Shown: positions 31,681 through 41,020 of the stretch, piece by piece
Layout of the letters: each line of letters begins with the position of its first letter
How positions within the stretch are numbered: the first letter of the stretch is position 1
NCBI GenBank assembly: GCA_963677655.1
Contig: OY782088.1
Direction: 5' to 3' (one strand)
DNA length: 64,000 nt
From: Saccharicrinis sp963677655
Lineage (GTDB): Bacteria > Bacteroidota > Bacteroidia > Bacteroidales > Marinilabiliaceae
Translations under genes and position numbers: made by a program
The notes under the pieces: model-generated
Told to the model about the DNA's origin: nothing
The model's database searches: none
Seen by the model: only the letters and a program-made list of their open reading frames with translations

Positions 31681-32108
31681 TAAAACTCCACAAGGTTTAC
31701 ATCAAAAATAACTACAGCATTTGGTCCTATTCTACCGCCTGAACCTTTCTTACCCCAGCCTAACTCAGGTGGAACAAAAAACTTATAGCGACTTCCTGGT
31801 TTCATCATCATTAAGCCTTCCTGATAACCTTCAATGGTTTCATTTAACTTAAATTCCATAGTCGTATTCTCTTTATAAGTATCGTCTAATATTTTACCAC
31901 CAAGTAACATTGCTCTTTGCTGTACAATTACGATACTGTTTTCATCGGGAGATTCTCCTTCGCCCTCTTTTATGATTTCGTATTGTAATCCCGATGGTGT
32001 TTCTTTAATATTTGGTTTCTTTAGATTTTGTTCCAAAAAATCATCGGAATTCTTTCTGTTTTGGCCTGCAGATCCTCCTAGTTTTTGTTTCTTGTTTCCT
32101 CTTGCCAT
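31677..32108 (-). CDS. FKBP-type peptidyl-prolyl isomerase
   Basis: A 143-residue cytoplasmic protein without signal peptide. After a basic, Asn-rich N-terminus, the FKBP domain covers residues about 40-143: G-L-Q-Y-E-I-I-K-E-G-E-G, V-I-V-Q-Q-R-A-M-L-L-G-G, then Y-Q-E-G-L-M-M-M-K-P-G-S-R-Y-K-F-F-V-P-P-E-L-G-W-G and the end V-V-I-F-D-V-N-L-V. It catalyses proline isomerisation during folding. It stands alone and converges with the B12 importer operon; it resembles the FklB/SlyD-like short forms rather than lipoprotein forms. Confidence 0.9.
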   Translation of the reverse strand: MARGNKKQKLGGSAGQNRKNSDDFLEQNLKKPNIKETPSGLQYEIIKEGEGESPDENSIVIVQQRAMLLGGKILDDTYKENTTMEFKLNETIEGYQEGLMMMKPGSRYKFFVPPELGWGKKGSGGRIGPNAVVIFDVNLVEFY

Positions 32109-32166
32109 ATTTTAATTTGTTTTTTAAACAAAGTAATTGACTGTACTTTCTGTATGTAATAATGTG

Positions 32167-33192
32167 TTATTGTAGTGTGATATAAACGGGTAGATGATCA
32201 CTATATCCGTTTAAATAGGTTTTACCACCAAAGGTTCTTAATAAATACCCCTTAAATTTTCCCTCTTGTTGAATTAAAAATGGTTTGTTGTAAACAATTG
32301 CTGTATCAAGAGATAAACCTTTTTTATCTTGAATTAAAGAATTGGAAATAATTATCTGATCAAATAAATCCCATTTTCCTTTATAATATAAAGAGCCTTT
32401 GCCAGCCTTATATATACTTGACATGGGATTAAATAATTTAAAGGAAGATGTCAAATCCTGGTCTTCTTTTAAAAGGTATTTTGAGATTGATTCATTTGTT
32501 GGATTGTCGTTTAAATCACCCATTGTGATAATTTTAGCATTTCTGTTCTCTTTCAATAATGAATCAATAATCTGCCTGTTTAAAATGGCGGCAGCCTTTC
32601 GATGAGGTAAGCTTCTTTTTTCACCACCATATCTGCTAGGCCAATGATTTACAATAATATTTAAAGTGTCAGAATCAATAATACCTTTAACCAATAATTG
32701 ATCCCTGGTATATATTCTTTTACCAGAATCATTGTCATGTATGATCAATGGAAATATCTTATTTTCTATAATCCTAATTGATTGAGGTTTGTATAATACA
32801 GCAACATCAATTCCTCTTTTATCCGGAGAATCATGGTGTATGATTTGATAATTGTATTTACTTAAATTAGAGTTTGCACATAAATCTTCAAGAACACCTT
32901 TGTTTTCAACTTCGCATAAACCAATAATATCAGGAGCTTTCATGCCAATATCTTCTCCAAGATTAGCAATTACTTTACTCATTTTATTGATTTTGGAAGT
33001 GTATTTTTTAGAATCCCAATTTCTATAACCATCAGGTGTAAACTCTCCATCTCTTACATCTTGATTGTTAATTGTATCAAATAAATTTTCAAGATTATAA
33101 AAAGCAATGATACGTTTTTGTGAAGGTTTGTTTTTACATTGAATTAGCAGAGTTGCTAAAAGACATATTAACAATAAGGTTTTTATTCTCAT
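32167..33192 (-). CDS. Endonuclease/exonuclease/phosphatase-family lipoprotein
   Basis: A 341-residue protein with a lipoprotein signal (I-K-T-L-L-L-I-C-L-L-A-T-L-L-I-Q then C). The EEP fold is shown by I-A-F-Y-N-L-E-N-L-F-D, I-I-G-L-C-E-V-E-N-K (catalytic Glu), N-H-W-P-S-R-Y-G-G, T-M-G-D-L-N-D-N-P and S-D-H-L-P-V at the end. These are the metal-binding Asn, Asp and His residues of the DNase I-like superfamily. Secreted members in Bacteroidota are thought to degrade nucleic acids or phosphoesters outside the cytoplasm; the substrate here is not known. Confidence 0.88.
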   Translation of the reverse strand: MRIKTLLLICLLATLLIQCKNKPSQKRIIAFYNLENLFDTINNQDVRDGEFTPDGYRNWDSKKYTSKINKMSKVIANLGEDIGMKAPDIIGLCEVENKGVLEDLCANSNLSKYNYQIIHHDSPDKRGIDVAVLYKPQSIRIIENKIFPLIIHDNDSGKRIYTRDQLLVKGIIDSDTLNIIVNHWPSRYGGEKRSLPHRKAAAILNRQIIDSLLKENRNAKIITMGDLNDNPTNESISKYLLKEDQDLTSSFKLFNPMSSIYKAGKGSLYYKGKWDLFDQIIISNSLIQDKKGLSLDTAIVYNKPFLIQQEGKFKGYLLRTFGGKTYLNGYSDHLPVYITLQ

Positions 33193-33287
33193 CTAATTAA
33201 ATTGTTTAAAATAAGATGTAAAACATCTTGTATTTAACACGTTCTATAAAGGCGTTAAATATACATTTAATTTAGACTTTGTTGAAT

Positions 33288-33659
33288 TTATATTCCAATT
33301 TCTTTAATAATATCTCTCATCCTATCAAGATGAATTTCTAAGAGCTGAAAGTTTTTCTGTCGTAATTCAAGATGATCTTTATAATACTCATGATCAAATG
33401 TAATAGGGAAGTCTTTATTGTAGTATTTTAGTTCTTGTTCTTTGATATCAATTCTGGTTTTTAATTTTATTAAATTGTCTTTATGTTCCTCTAAGGCTAA
33501 TAACTCAATAGGATTCAAAGCATCTTTTATTCTTTCCTCTGGAAGCTTTTGATTTTGTGAAATCATTAAATCAACTTCGTTAATAAATAACTCAAGTCTT
33601 TTTTTCCAAAGGTTATGCTCTAACTCCAGGTCCATCAAGTGTATTGATCCATTCTTCAT
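33288..33659 (-). CDS. Small helical cytoplasmic protein, unknown
   Basis: A 123-residue protein. It is highly helical and charged, with a likely coiled coil (K-D-N-L-I-K-L-K-T-R-I-D-I-K-E-Q-E-L-K-Y) in the middle and a second helix at the end (L-L-E-I-H-L-D-R-M-R-D-I-I-K-E-I). No signal, TM segment, cysteine cluster or known catalytic motif is present. It stands alone between the EEP lipoprotein and nadC, on the same strand. I do not recognise the family. Confidence 0.7.
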   Translation of the reverse strand: MKNGSIHLMDLELEHNLWKKRLELFINEVDLMISQNQKLPEERIKDALNPIELLALEEHKDNLIKLKTRIDIKEQELKYYNKDFPITFDHEYYKDHLELRQKNFQLLEIHLDRMRDIIKEIGI

Positions 33660-33758
33660 CTTAATGTGTGTTAAATGAAACAGAAAATGCGTTATCTCTA
33701 TTATTAAATTTAAGAAATTAAGAATTAAAAATCCAGAGTCTTATGTTTATAAAAAACA

Positions 33759-33786
33759 AAAGTTGGCTAAATGATTAACCAACTTT
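33759..33786 (-). terminator. Rho-independent terminator after nadC
   Basis: AAAGTTGG (33759-33766) pairs with CCAACTTT (33779-33786); on the minus strand the stem is followed by TGTTTTTTAT. Confidence 0.75.
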
Positions 33787-33810
33787 CAAATATTATAAAT
33801 ATATCTATTG

Positions 33811-34656
33811 TTATAAGGCTTTCAAACTTAAATCCATGCTCTTAATCTGATGAGTTAGTGCACCTACAGAAATATAATCAACACCACATTCTGCATAGTC
33901 TCTAAGTGTATCAAGAGTTATACCTCCGGATGATTCTGTTTCATACTTACCTGCTATCAAGTCAACAGCTTTTTTTGTTTCTTCAGGGGTGAAGTTATCA
34001 AGCATAATTCTGTGAATATTACCTACTCTTAAAACTTCATTTAATTCATCGAAATCTCTTACTTCAACTTCTATTTTTAAGTCTTTGTTCTTTTCCTTTA
34101 GATATTTATGAACTGAATTAATCGCTTTTTCAATACCTCCTGCAAAATCAATATGGTTATCTTTTAGCATAATCATATCATACAAACCAATTCTATGGTT
34201 TACTCCACCACCGATTTTAACAGCTAACTTCTCTATTTCACGTAAACCAGGAGTTGTTTTTCTGGTATCTAAAACTTTTGTATGAAGACCTTCCAGTTTT
34301 TTTACATAAATACTGGTGTTGGTGGCAATCCCGCTCATGCGCTGCATGATATTTAAAACCAAACGTTCTGCTTTTAATAAGTCAAGAACTTTACCTTCAA
34401 CAATAAAAACTACATCACCGATTTTTACTTCGGTACCGTCTTCAATAAAGGATTCGATTTTTATATTGGGATCAAATTTTTTAAAAACTCTTTTTGCAAT
34501 CTCTACACCAGCTATTATACCATTTTCTTTAACTAGAAGTTGAGCTTTTCCAATAGCTGTTTCGGGGATACAGGATTGAGAGGAATGGTCACCATCGCCA
34601 ACATCTTCGCGAATAGCATTTTCAATAATTGCATTCAGTGTACTTTCGTTAATCAT
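33811..34656 (-). CDS. nadC: Nicotinate-nucleotide pyrophosphorylase (carboxylating)
   Basis: A 281-residue quinolinate phosphoribosyltransferase, the third step of de novo NAD synthesis. Family motifs in order: A-I-R-E-D-V-G-D-G-D-H-S-S near the start, Q-R-M-S-G-I-A-T near 105, K-V-L-D-T-R-K-T-T-P-G-L-R near 130, G-G-G-V-N-H-R-I-G-L-Y-D-M-I-M-L-K-D-N-H near 148-168, and E-V-E-V-R-D-F-D-E, plus L-D-N-F-T-P-E and the final S-V-G-A-L-T-H. Length fits the family. Its start overlaps the end of the DUF4783 gene by eight bases. nadA/nadB are not nearby. Confidence 0.95.
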   Translation of the reverse strand: MINESTLNAIIENAIREDVGDGDHSSQSCIPETAIGKAQLLVKENGIIAGVEIAKRVFKKFDPNIKIESFIEDGTEVKIGDVVFIVEGKVLDLLKAERLVLNIMQRMSGIATNTSIYVKKLEGLHTKVLDTRKTTPGLREIEKLAVKIGGGVNHRIGLYDMIMLKDNHIDFAGGIEKAINSVHKYLKEKNKDLKIEVEVRDFDELNEVLRVGNIHRIMLDNFTPEETKKAVDLIAGKYETESSGGITLDTLRDYAECGVDYISVGALTHQIKSMDLSLKAL

Positions 34657-35056
34657 CTTCTTTCTCTATTCTTAATTGATGGATGTAGGTTTTATTCTCT
34701 TTGTTTTTAGTTAGAAAGTAAAACCTGTAAACATTATTTGTACTTTGATATTTACCAATTGCAAAAGCAGAGTTTTCACGCTTTCCTTGATGAATTATTC
34801 TAAAGCTTTTGATCGGATTATGTTTGAAAAAATCCTCTAATACAAGTTTAGCTTGAGATTCACTGAAAACACCAGACTTTTGTGGTAAAACCAATTCAAT
34901 TTTTCCATTAAAATACTGAGATAGTTCCTGGGCATTTGCTTTTTGAGTGGCTTTAATAATAGAATCAGGAAGTTGACTAAATGATTCATTTACAAATCCA
35001 AATGATAAAATAAATATTATTATCGCCAAACTTGTTGTTGATGCTGAACTTTTCAT
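34649..35056 (-). CDS. DUF4783-family exported protein
   Basis: A 135-residue protein with a signal peptide (S-L-A-I-I-I-F-I-L-S-F-G-F-V-N-E-S-F-S). The small alpha+beta domain has the NTF2/lumazine-binding-like pattern of DUF4783: L-S-Q-Y-F-N-G-K-I-E-L-V-L-P, Q-A-K-L-V-L-E-D-F-F-K-H-N-P, and N-V-Y-R-F-Y-F-L-T. It overlaps nadC by eight bases, an arrangement frequent in Bacteroidota, so the two are co-translated. Its function is unknown and the reason for the linkage to NAD synthesis is not understood. Confidence 0.82.
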   Translation of the reverse strand: MKSSASTTSLAIIIFILSFGFVNESFSQLPDSIIKATQKANAQELSQYFNGKIELVLPQKSGVFSESQAKLVLEDFFKHNPIKSFRIIHQGKRENSAFAIGKYQSTNNVYRFYFLTKNKENKTYIHQLRIEKEDD

Positions 35057-35415
35057 TTTATTTTTTTTGGTAAAACAAAAGTAATAGTATTACAAATACT
35101 AAACCATTAATTTGATTTGAATTTATGTATTTTCAATAAAAATCCCCAATTAAACCTTTTTATACGGAGGTATCTGTAAATGGTTTTATTATTTTATATT
35201 TTTGAGTTTTATTTTTATATAATAAACTGTTGGATAAAAGACGCAATGCCCAAGAGTGATATACAAGTCTCTTAAATTTAACGTTTAATACAATTGTATT
35301 ATCTCTTTGGTGTCAGATAATCAGGGTTATATAAAAAATAGCACATTGTTTTATAAATAAAGAGTGTTGATTACTCCTTGTGCTGAACGAATAGTTAATT
35401 TAAAGAAGATTATTG
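35057..35415. other. Divergent intergenic region with no recognised element
   Basis: AT-rich spacer between the divergent DUF4783 and rlmH genes. It presumably holds both promoters, but I see no convincing TTTG/TAnnTTTG pair, hairpin, repeat or RNA gene. Confidence 0.4.
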
Positions 35416-35889
35416 ATGAAGGTTGTTTTAGTTTTAATAGGAAAAACTGACGAGAAATATTTAGATACTGGTATAAAAAAATATGTGGATAGGTTAAAAC
35501 ACTATATTCCTTTTGAAATTAAAATTATCCCGGATATAAAGAATACGAAGAATTTATCAGAAGTTCAGCAAAAAGAAAAGGAAGGAGAACTTATATTACA
35601 ACAGGTTCAACCCGGGGATGAGGTAATTTTATTAGATGAGGGAGGGAAGCTGATGTCTTCTCGTGAATTTGCCGGATTTATGGAACAAAAATTGCTTAGA
35701 GGCCTTAAGCGTTTAGTATTTGTTGTAGGTGGTCCGTATGGTTTTTCTGATCAGGTATACTCCCAAAGTAAAGGGAAAGTATCATTATCAAAAATGACTT
35801 TTTCACATCAAATGGTGCGTTTAATATTTACAGAACAACTGTACCGTGCAATGACAATATTAAAGAATCAACCATATCATCACGATTAG
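35416..35889 (+). CDS. rlmH: 23S rRNA (pseudouridine-1915-N3)-methyltransferase
   Basis: A 157-residue SPOUT methyltransferase. ATG 35416 is preferred to the TTG one codon upstream. Motifs: V-L-I-G-K-T at the start, G-D-E-V-I-L-L-D-E-G-G-K in the middle, F-V-V-G-G-P-Y-G-F near 105 (SAM-binding knot) and L-S-K-M-T-F-S-H-Q-M-V-R-L-I-F-T-E-Q-L-Y-R-A at the end. It methylates Psi1915 in helix 69 of 23S rRNA. The next gene, a histidine kinase, starts 11 bases downstream and may be co-transcribed. Confidence 0.95.
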   Translation: MKVVLVLIGKTDEKYLDTGIKKYVDRLKHYIPFEIKIIPDIKNTKNLSEVQQKEKEGELILQQVQPGDEVILLDEGGKLMSSREFAGFMEQKLLRGLKRLVFVVGGPYGFSDQVYSQSKGKVSLSKMTFSHQMVRLIFTEQLYRAMTILKNQPYHHD

Positions 35890-35900
35890 ATCTTGTATTT

Positions 35901-38900
35901 ATGCAAAACCGATTAAAGCATATAGTTTTAACCTGGCAGGTAATATTATTATTTGTTTCAATTCTGGTCACCTGGCTTTTTTCTTGGGCGTATTTTAATT
36001 ATAATAATCAGTCTTTTAGTTCTTTACGGTTTCAGAATATATTGCAACAACAAGTCGTTGAATCAGAGCGGTATGTTAAGGAATTTGATTCTTATTTAAT
36101 AGAAGGGGATGAGTGGAAAGCGGTTGATACAACAATGGCCTCAAAACCTGAAGGAATTGAAATTTTGGTGTATAAAAACGATTCTTTATGTTGTTGGACT
36201 AATCAGGTTTTGCCATTTCGAAATGAGAATGATTCTTTATTCAAACAAAAGGTAGCATTGTTTGGTAATACATGGTATTTAATAAAAAGCAAGAAATATA
36301 AGGATTGGAATGTATATTGTTTGATTGGTATAAAAACTGAGTATTCCTATAATAATGAGTTTTTAAAAGAGGAGTTTGCAATTGACATACCTGTAGCTTT
36401 TTGCAAAAAGATAAGTGTAAATCAGAATGCAATAGGTGAAAAAGTATATGATATTGATGGTAATTATTTGTTTACTGCCCAGGATTGTGAAGATTCGAAT
36501 CCAACATATGCTAATTGGGGTATAGTATTTTTACTCTTGAGTATAATATTGTATATCCAGGTAGTCATAGTATTTATGAAAAGGCAGAAAATCAATTATA
36601 AAAATTACCTGGTTTTCATCTTTAGTGTGATTATTAGTTCCTTAATTTATTGGACCCATATTCACTTTCACTATCCAGCCTTTCTTTTTGAAACTTATTT
36701 GTTTTCACCTGTTTATTTTGGTGCTACACAGTTATTTCCGAATTTAGGTAGCGTATTAATATTTTCAATTCTTGTTTTTTCAGAATCATTTATATTTTAT
36801 AAATATGTTTTAACTCCCTCGTATATTTTAAAACTTAATAAAAATAAGTTTTATCGTAACTTAATAATTGCAGGAGTTTTATCTGGTGTTTTTGGATTAT
36901 GGCATGTACAAAATTATATTGTAAAAATATTAGTTTCTAATTCTTTATCAGCACCCATATTATTTAAAGTATCTGATATTCAGTTTTTGGATTTAGTCAG
37001 ATTTTTTATTATCAGTTTATTACTGTTGTCAGTAGTATTGGTAATGGAAAAAGTATTTATTGTTTTTTTAAAACAAGTAAGTAAAAAAACACTTTCAATC
37101 ATAGTTGCCATTGTTGCACTAATACTGGCCTTATATAGTTTTAATTTTATTTTCTGGGTTTACTCAATAATGTTTTTAGTGGTAGCTAACATGCTTATTT
37201 GGGTTACCCGGCGTAAGAGCTATCATGCATATTCTACCTTTGTATGGTTCGTTGCAGTTTTTTCAGTTTTTTCAGTGTATTCATTTTATTCTCATAATTA
37301 TAATAAAGAAAGAGAGGAGCGAAAATTATTAATAGAAAACCTTTCGTTTAAATTATCACAAGAGGAAGATCCATTATCAGAATTATTATTAAAAGAATTG
37401 GAGGATGCTTTAAGTGAAGATTCTGTAATTGTAGAGGAAGTTTCTAAAAAAGAACTGGATGTAAATACAATTACTAAGTATCTGAAATTAAATTATTTTG
37501 AAGGATACTTAGAGCGATATGAGTTGCAGGTTATTCCATGTTGGCCGGGAGGAGATGTTATTATTAACAGCGTTAATGAAAAACATAATTGTTATGAGTA
37601 TTTCAATAATATGTTAAAAACCGATGGCTCCTGGGTATTAGGAAGTAAACATTTTTATTTTCTAAAAAATCAAGCTGGCCTAGTAACTTATTTTGGGGTA
37701 TTTAAATTTTTTGATGGGGATCCGGACAAGGAAACTTGTTTGTATTTGGAGTTGGTTTCAAAACCATTTTTTGAAGGTCCGGGTTATCCTGAACTATTAC
37801 TCTCAGAGAGGGAGAGTAAATTAAAAGAACCATTAGCAAACTATTCTTATGCAAAATATGTTGATGGTCAGTTAGCAAAGGAAGTAGGTGACTTTAAGTA
37901 TCCAATTCAGTTAAACCGATTAACGTCCAAAGTCAAGAACTTCAGATTTTTCTCTTCGGAAGATTTTTCTCATCTGATTTATCAACCTCAAGAAGGTGTT
38001 TGTATTATACTATCATTACCTATTGTTAATTTTTCAATGATATTGATAGCATTTTCTATACTATTTGTTTCATTTTTTATATTTGGGTCTTTTTTAATAC
38101 TTCTGACACGCCTGAAAAGAGGGCGTATTTTATATGAATTTACTGTTCAGGAACGTATCCAGATTGCATTTATAGGTTTGATGATGGCCTTGTTATTAGT
38201 TATAGCAAGTGGTTCTGTTTGGCAAACTATTCGGAGTTTTGAGGTTAAGAATAATCAAATTCTATCAGAAAAAGTAAGGTCTGTTTTGATGGAATTAGAG
38301 CATATAATTGGTACAGAAGAAGAGTTAACTCCTGATATGGAAGAATATCTGGAGTATTTGTTAAAAAAGTTTTCAAGTGTATTTTATGCGGATTTAAATC
38401 TTTACGGAACTAATGGTAGATTAATAGCTACTTCTCGTCCGGAATTGTTTGATAAAGGTTTATCCGGACATCTGATGAATAGTAGAGGTTACATCGAGTT
38501 AAACAGGAAAGGAGAGGTAGAATTTATTCATGAAGAGGCAATTGGAAGCTTAAAATATCTTTCCGTATATGTACCATTTATAAATGATGATAATAAGATT
38601 TTGGCTTATCTGAATATGCCTTATTTTGTGGGAACAAGTGAATTACGCGATGAGATATCTTCATTAGTAATGGGAATTATCAACTTTTATCTGATTTTTT
38701 TAATCATTGTAATTGGTCTAACAGTAGTTGTGTCTCGTAAAATTACTCATCCATTAAAGGTAATTCAATCAAAAATGGGTCAGATAAGTTTGGGCAAGAG
38801 GAATGAAAAGATTGAATATAAGGGTAAAGATGAAATCGGGCAATTAGTTATAGAGTATAACAGAATGGTAGAGGAGTTGTCGGAAAGTGCTGAAAAATTA

Positions 38901-39587
38901 GCTAAATCAGAGCGTGAAATGGCCTGGCGTGAAATGGCCCGTCAAATTGCGCATGAAATTAAAAATCCTCTTACTCCAATGAAACTGAGTATTCAATATT
39001 TAGAAAGGGCATATAAAGATAATGCTGCTGATTTTGATGAGAAACTAAAAAAAGTATCAACGACATTAATTGATCAGATAGAAAATTTATCATCCATAGC
39101 TTCAGAATTTTCAAATTTTGCAAAGATGCCTATTGCAAAAAGAAAGAAGATTGATGTTGTTGAAGTTCTAATGCAATGTGTTTCTTTATTTGATAAAACA
39201 AAAGATTTAGAATTTAACGTACAGAAAAACGGTGTTGATAGATATTGGATTTATGCAGACCCTGAGCAAATGAATAGTGTTTTTAATAATCTTTTGAAAA
39301 ATGCAATTCAATCTATTCCCTCAAAAAGAAAAGGGATTATAATCGTGGAGGTTAATGAAAATGATAGTAGGGTTGTTATAAAAATAACTGATAATGGATT
39401 AGGTATTGATGAAGAGATTCAGGAAAAGTTGTTTTCCCCAAACTTTACAACCAAAAGTAGTGGAATGGGATTAGGTTTAGCTATCGTAAAAAATATTGTT
39501 GTAAATAGTAGTGGGAAGATCTGGTTTGAGACAAAAATTAATGAAGGAACCTCTTTCTTTGTTGAATTTCCAGCATACGAAAATTAA
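35901..39587 (+). CDS. Large membrane sensor histidine kinase (NtrY-like)
   Basis: A 1228-residue kinase. A first TM helix near 10-27 precedes a periplasmic domain, then a set of TM helices from about 205 to 470, another extracytoplasmic region, a TM helix near 715-735, one near 750-775, a second sensor region and a TM helix near 925-945. HAMP follows (S-R-K-I-T-H-P-L-K-V-I), then HisKA with R-Q-I-A-H-E-I-K-N-P-L-T-P-M-K (His near 1018) and HATPase (N-L-L-K-N-A-I-Q-S, D-N-G-L-G-I-D, G-M-G-L-G-L-A-I-V-K-N). The histidine box is like that of NtrY/PhoR-type sensors. No receiver gene is adjacent on the same strand. The stop overlaps the end of the convergent LuxR gene by four bases. Confidence 0.88.
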   Translation: MQNRLKHIVLTWQVILLFVSILVTWLFSWAYFNYNNQSFSSLRFQNILQQQVVESERYVKEFDSYLIEGDEWKAVDTTMASKPEGIEILVYKNDSLCCWTNQVLPFRNENDSLFKQKVALFGNTWYLIKSKKYKDWNVYCLIGIKTEYSYNNEFLKEEFAIDIPVAFCKKISVNQNAIGEKVYDIDGNYLFTAQDCEDSNPTYANWGIVFLLLSIILYIQVVIVFMKRQKINYKNYLVFIFSVIISSLIYWTHIHFHYPAFLFETYLFSPVYFGATQLFPNLGSVLIFSILVFSESFIFYKYVLTPSYILKLNKNKFYRNLIIAGVLSGVFGLWHVQNYIVKILVSNSLSAPILFKVSDIQFLDLVRFFIISLLLLSVVLVMEKVFIVFLKQVSKKTLSIIVAIVALILALYSFNFIFWVYSIMFLVVANMLIWVTRRKSYHAYSTFVWFVAVFSVFSVYSFYSHNYNKEREERKLLIENLSFKLSQEEDPLSELLLKELEDALSEDSVIVEEVSKKELDVNTITKYLKLNYFEGYLERYELQVIPCWPGGDVIINSVNEKHNCYEYFNNMLKTDGSWVLGSKHFYFLKNQAGLVTYFGVFKFFDGDPDKETCLYLELVSKPFFEGPGYPELLLSERESKLKEPLANYSYAKYVDGQLAKEVGDFKYPIQLNRLTSKVKNFRFFSSEDFSHLIYQPQEGVCIILSLPIVNFSMILIAFSILFVSFFIFGSFLILLTRLKRGRILYEFTVQERIQIAFIGLMMALLLVIASGSVWQTIRSFEVKNNQILSEKVRSVLMELEHIIGTEEELTPDMEEYLEYLLKKFSSVFYADLNLYGTNGRLIATSRPELFDKGLSGHLMNSRGYIELNRKGEVEFIHEEAIGSLKYLSVYVPFINDDNKILAYLNMPYFVGTSELRDEISSLVMGIINFYLIFLIIVIGLTVVVSRKITHPLKVIQSKMGQISLGKRNEKIEYKGKDEIGQLVIEYNRMVEELSESAEKLAKSEREMAWREMARQIAHEIKNPLTPMKLSIQYLERAYKDNAADFDEKLKKVSTTLIDQIENLSSIASEFSNFAKMPIAKRKKIDVVEVLMQCVSLFDKTKDLEFNVQKNGVDRYWIYADPEQMNSVFNNLLKNAIQSIPSKRKGIIIVEVNENDSRVVIKITDNGLGIDEEIQEKLFSPNFTTKSSGMGLGLAIVKNIVVNSSGKIWFETKINEGTSFFVEFPAYEN

Positions 39588-40162
39588 GAGATGTCTTCCA
39601 TACTAATAATCTGGTTTAATATTGCATAAACAGTTAATCCGGATACTGTTTTAATACCTAATTTTCTTGTTATATTCTTTCTGTGAGAAATTACTGTATG
39701 TGTACTAATAAATAGTTCATTAGCAACTTCTTTATTGGTTTTACCCAATGCGATTTTTTGTAAAACTTCTCTTTCTCTATCGCTCAACTCTTCAGAGTTT
39801 TCCTGAAGCATTGATGTTTGTTGTACATTTTTTACCTGAGTACGGATTTTGTTAATTAAAACAGATTTGTCATCAAAAACAGAAAGGGTTTTATCATTTG
39901 TGTTTTTAGGAATTGGTGTATTAAAAATTGAAATTATTGTAGCATCAGGAGAATGTTTACGTATATCCTCCTCGACTTGATGTAAACTACTTAATGTAGT
40001 ATTAATAATAATCAAATTAGGTATAACTGAAATCAAAGCTTCTTTAATTTCATCAGCACCAGAAATTTCCTCTATTTGAGTTACTGTTTTTAACTCATTT
40101 AAAATAGTGGATAATCCTTTTCGTACTAAATATGATGGTTCTGCAACTAATATCCTTACCAT
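39584..40162 (-). CDS. LuxR-type regulator with degenerate receiver domain
   Basis: A 192-residue protein. The N-terminal 120 residues have the receiver fold (R-I-L-V-A-E-P-S-Y-L-V-R-K-G), but the acidic pair is reduced to A-E-P and the phosphorylation Asp is replaced (N-L-I-I-I-N-T-T-L). The last 65 residues are a clear LuxR/GerE HTH: L-S-D-R-E-R-E-V-L-Q-K-I-A-L-G-K-T-N-K-E-V-A and T-V-I-S-H-R-K-N-I-T-R-K-L-G. It probably responds to something other than phosphorylation. It follows the hemerythrin gene by 10 bases on the same strand, suggesting joint function in oxygen, NO or redox response. Confidence 0.85.
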   Translation of the reverse strand: MVRILVAEPSYLVRKGLSTILNELKTVTQIEEISGADEIKEALISVIPNLIIINTTLSSLHQVEEDIRKHSPDATIISIFNTPIPKNTNDKTLSVFDDKSVLINKIRTQVKNVQQTSMLQENSEELSDREREVLQKIALGKTNKEVANELFISTHTVISHRKNITRKLGIKTVSGLTVYAILNQIISMEDIS

Positions 40163-40172
40163 TTTTCTGAAT

Positions 40173-40898
40173 TTAAAGATTTTCTAATTCTTTTTCCATT
40201 AATTTTACCTTGGGAATAAGGACTTTATCTTCTAATTTAGAATGATCTTGTAGGTCTTTTTCCAGTTTGAAAATTTCAAATAGTAAGGAATTGTACTTAC
40301 AGCTATCTGTTGGTGGTGGTAGGTACTTAAGTAAAATGTTTTTTAAATCAAATACCTTTTCTTCTATATCGTCGTGATCTTCAAGGTATTTTTGAATATT
40401 ATAATGACTGAAATTTGTTGTAAATTCTTCTGTCTTTTTGTTTGCTTCTATAGATTCGGATAAGGCAATAACATAAGGGAATACCTTATTGTCTTCTGAT
40501 TCCATGTGAATACTTAATTCCCTTATGTATTCAGTGAAAAAGTTTTTAATTAACTCATAATTTTTGGTTGTTTCTTTCAGATCCTCAACCAGCAATTCAA
40601 TCTTTTCTTTTATTTCCGGGATTTTGTATTCCAGAATACATTGGTGAGTTCGTTTTAAGAAACTAATAAGCCATTCTGCTTTAAAATCAAAGAATTTCTC
40701 TTTTGGAAAATAATCTTTGTCATGAAAAGATCTTGTAATTTCGATAAAGAAATCTGTATCTACATTGTTTTCTCTGCAAACTTCATCAATAGATTTTTCT
40801 CTAAAACCCAGATTAATTCCAATTCTTTGGATAACTGCCAATAATTGATAATCCATATGGATTAAATCGGCCATCTTCATATCAGCTGTTATAAGCAT
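40173..40898 (-). CDS. Hemerythrin-domain protein (RIC/YtfE-like)
   Basis: A 241-residue protein. The first 80 residues resemble the DUF542/ScdA-type N-terminal part of iron-sulfur repair proteins, though the usual Cys pair is not evident. The hemerythrin bundle has R-T-H-Q-C-I-L-E near 103, H-M-E-S-E-D-N-K-V-F-P near 148, H-D-D-I-E near 187 and D-H-S-K-L-E-D-K-V-L-I-P near 223, giving the His/Glu ligands of a di-iron site. RIC proteins repair Fe-S clusters damaged by NO or oxidants; this one could protect the many Fe-S proteins of the hydrogenase module. It is in a two-gene unit with the LuxR-type regulator. Confidence 0.82.
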   Translation of the reverse strand: MLITADMKMADLIHMDYQLLAVIQRIGINLGFREKSIDEVCRENNVDTDFFIEITRSFHDKDYFPKEKFFDFKAEWLISFLKRTHQCILEYKIPEIKEKIELLVEDLKETTKNYELIKNFFTEYIRELSIHMESEDNKVFPYVIALSESIEANKKTEEFTTNFSHYNIQKYLEDHDDIEEKVFDLKNILLKYLPPPTDSCKYNSLLFEIFKLEKDLQDHSKLEDKVLIPKVKLMEKELENL

Positions 40899-40964
40899 AC
40901 TCTAATTTTTTTCTCAAAAATAATTTTTATTTAAACTACATCCAAATAGATTTCTGGGAAATAA

Positions 40965-40995
40965 AAAAAGGATTAGACAAAATCTAATCCTTTTT
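40965..40995 (-). terminator. Rho-independent terminator after der
   Basis: A perfect 13-bp stem, AAAAAGGATTAGA (40965-40977) with TCTAATCCTTTTT (40983-40995), 5-base loop. T-runs exist on both strands, so it may also insulate the hemerythrin gene. Confidence 0.9.
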
Positions 40996-41020
40996 GAAAG
41001 TATATAATAATTGAAATATA

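Noticed and set aside
35057..35415. tRNA or riboswitch in the long divergent spacer
   Set aside because: No cloverleaf, conserved aptamer core or strong hairpin could be found by eye.
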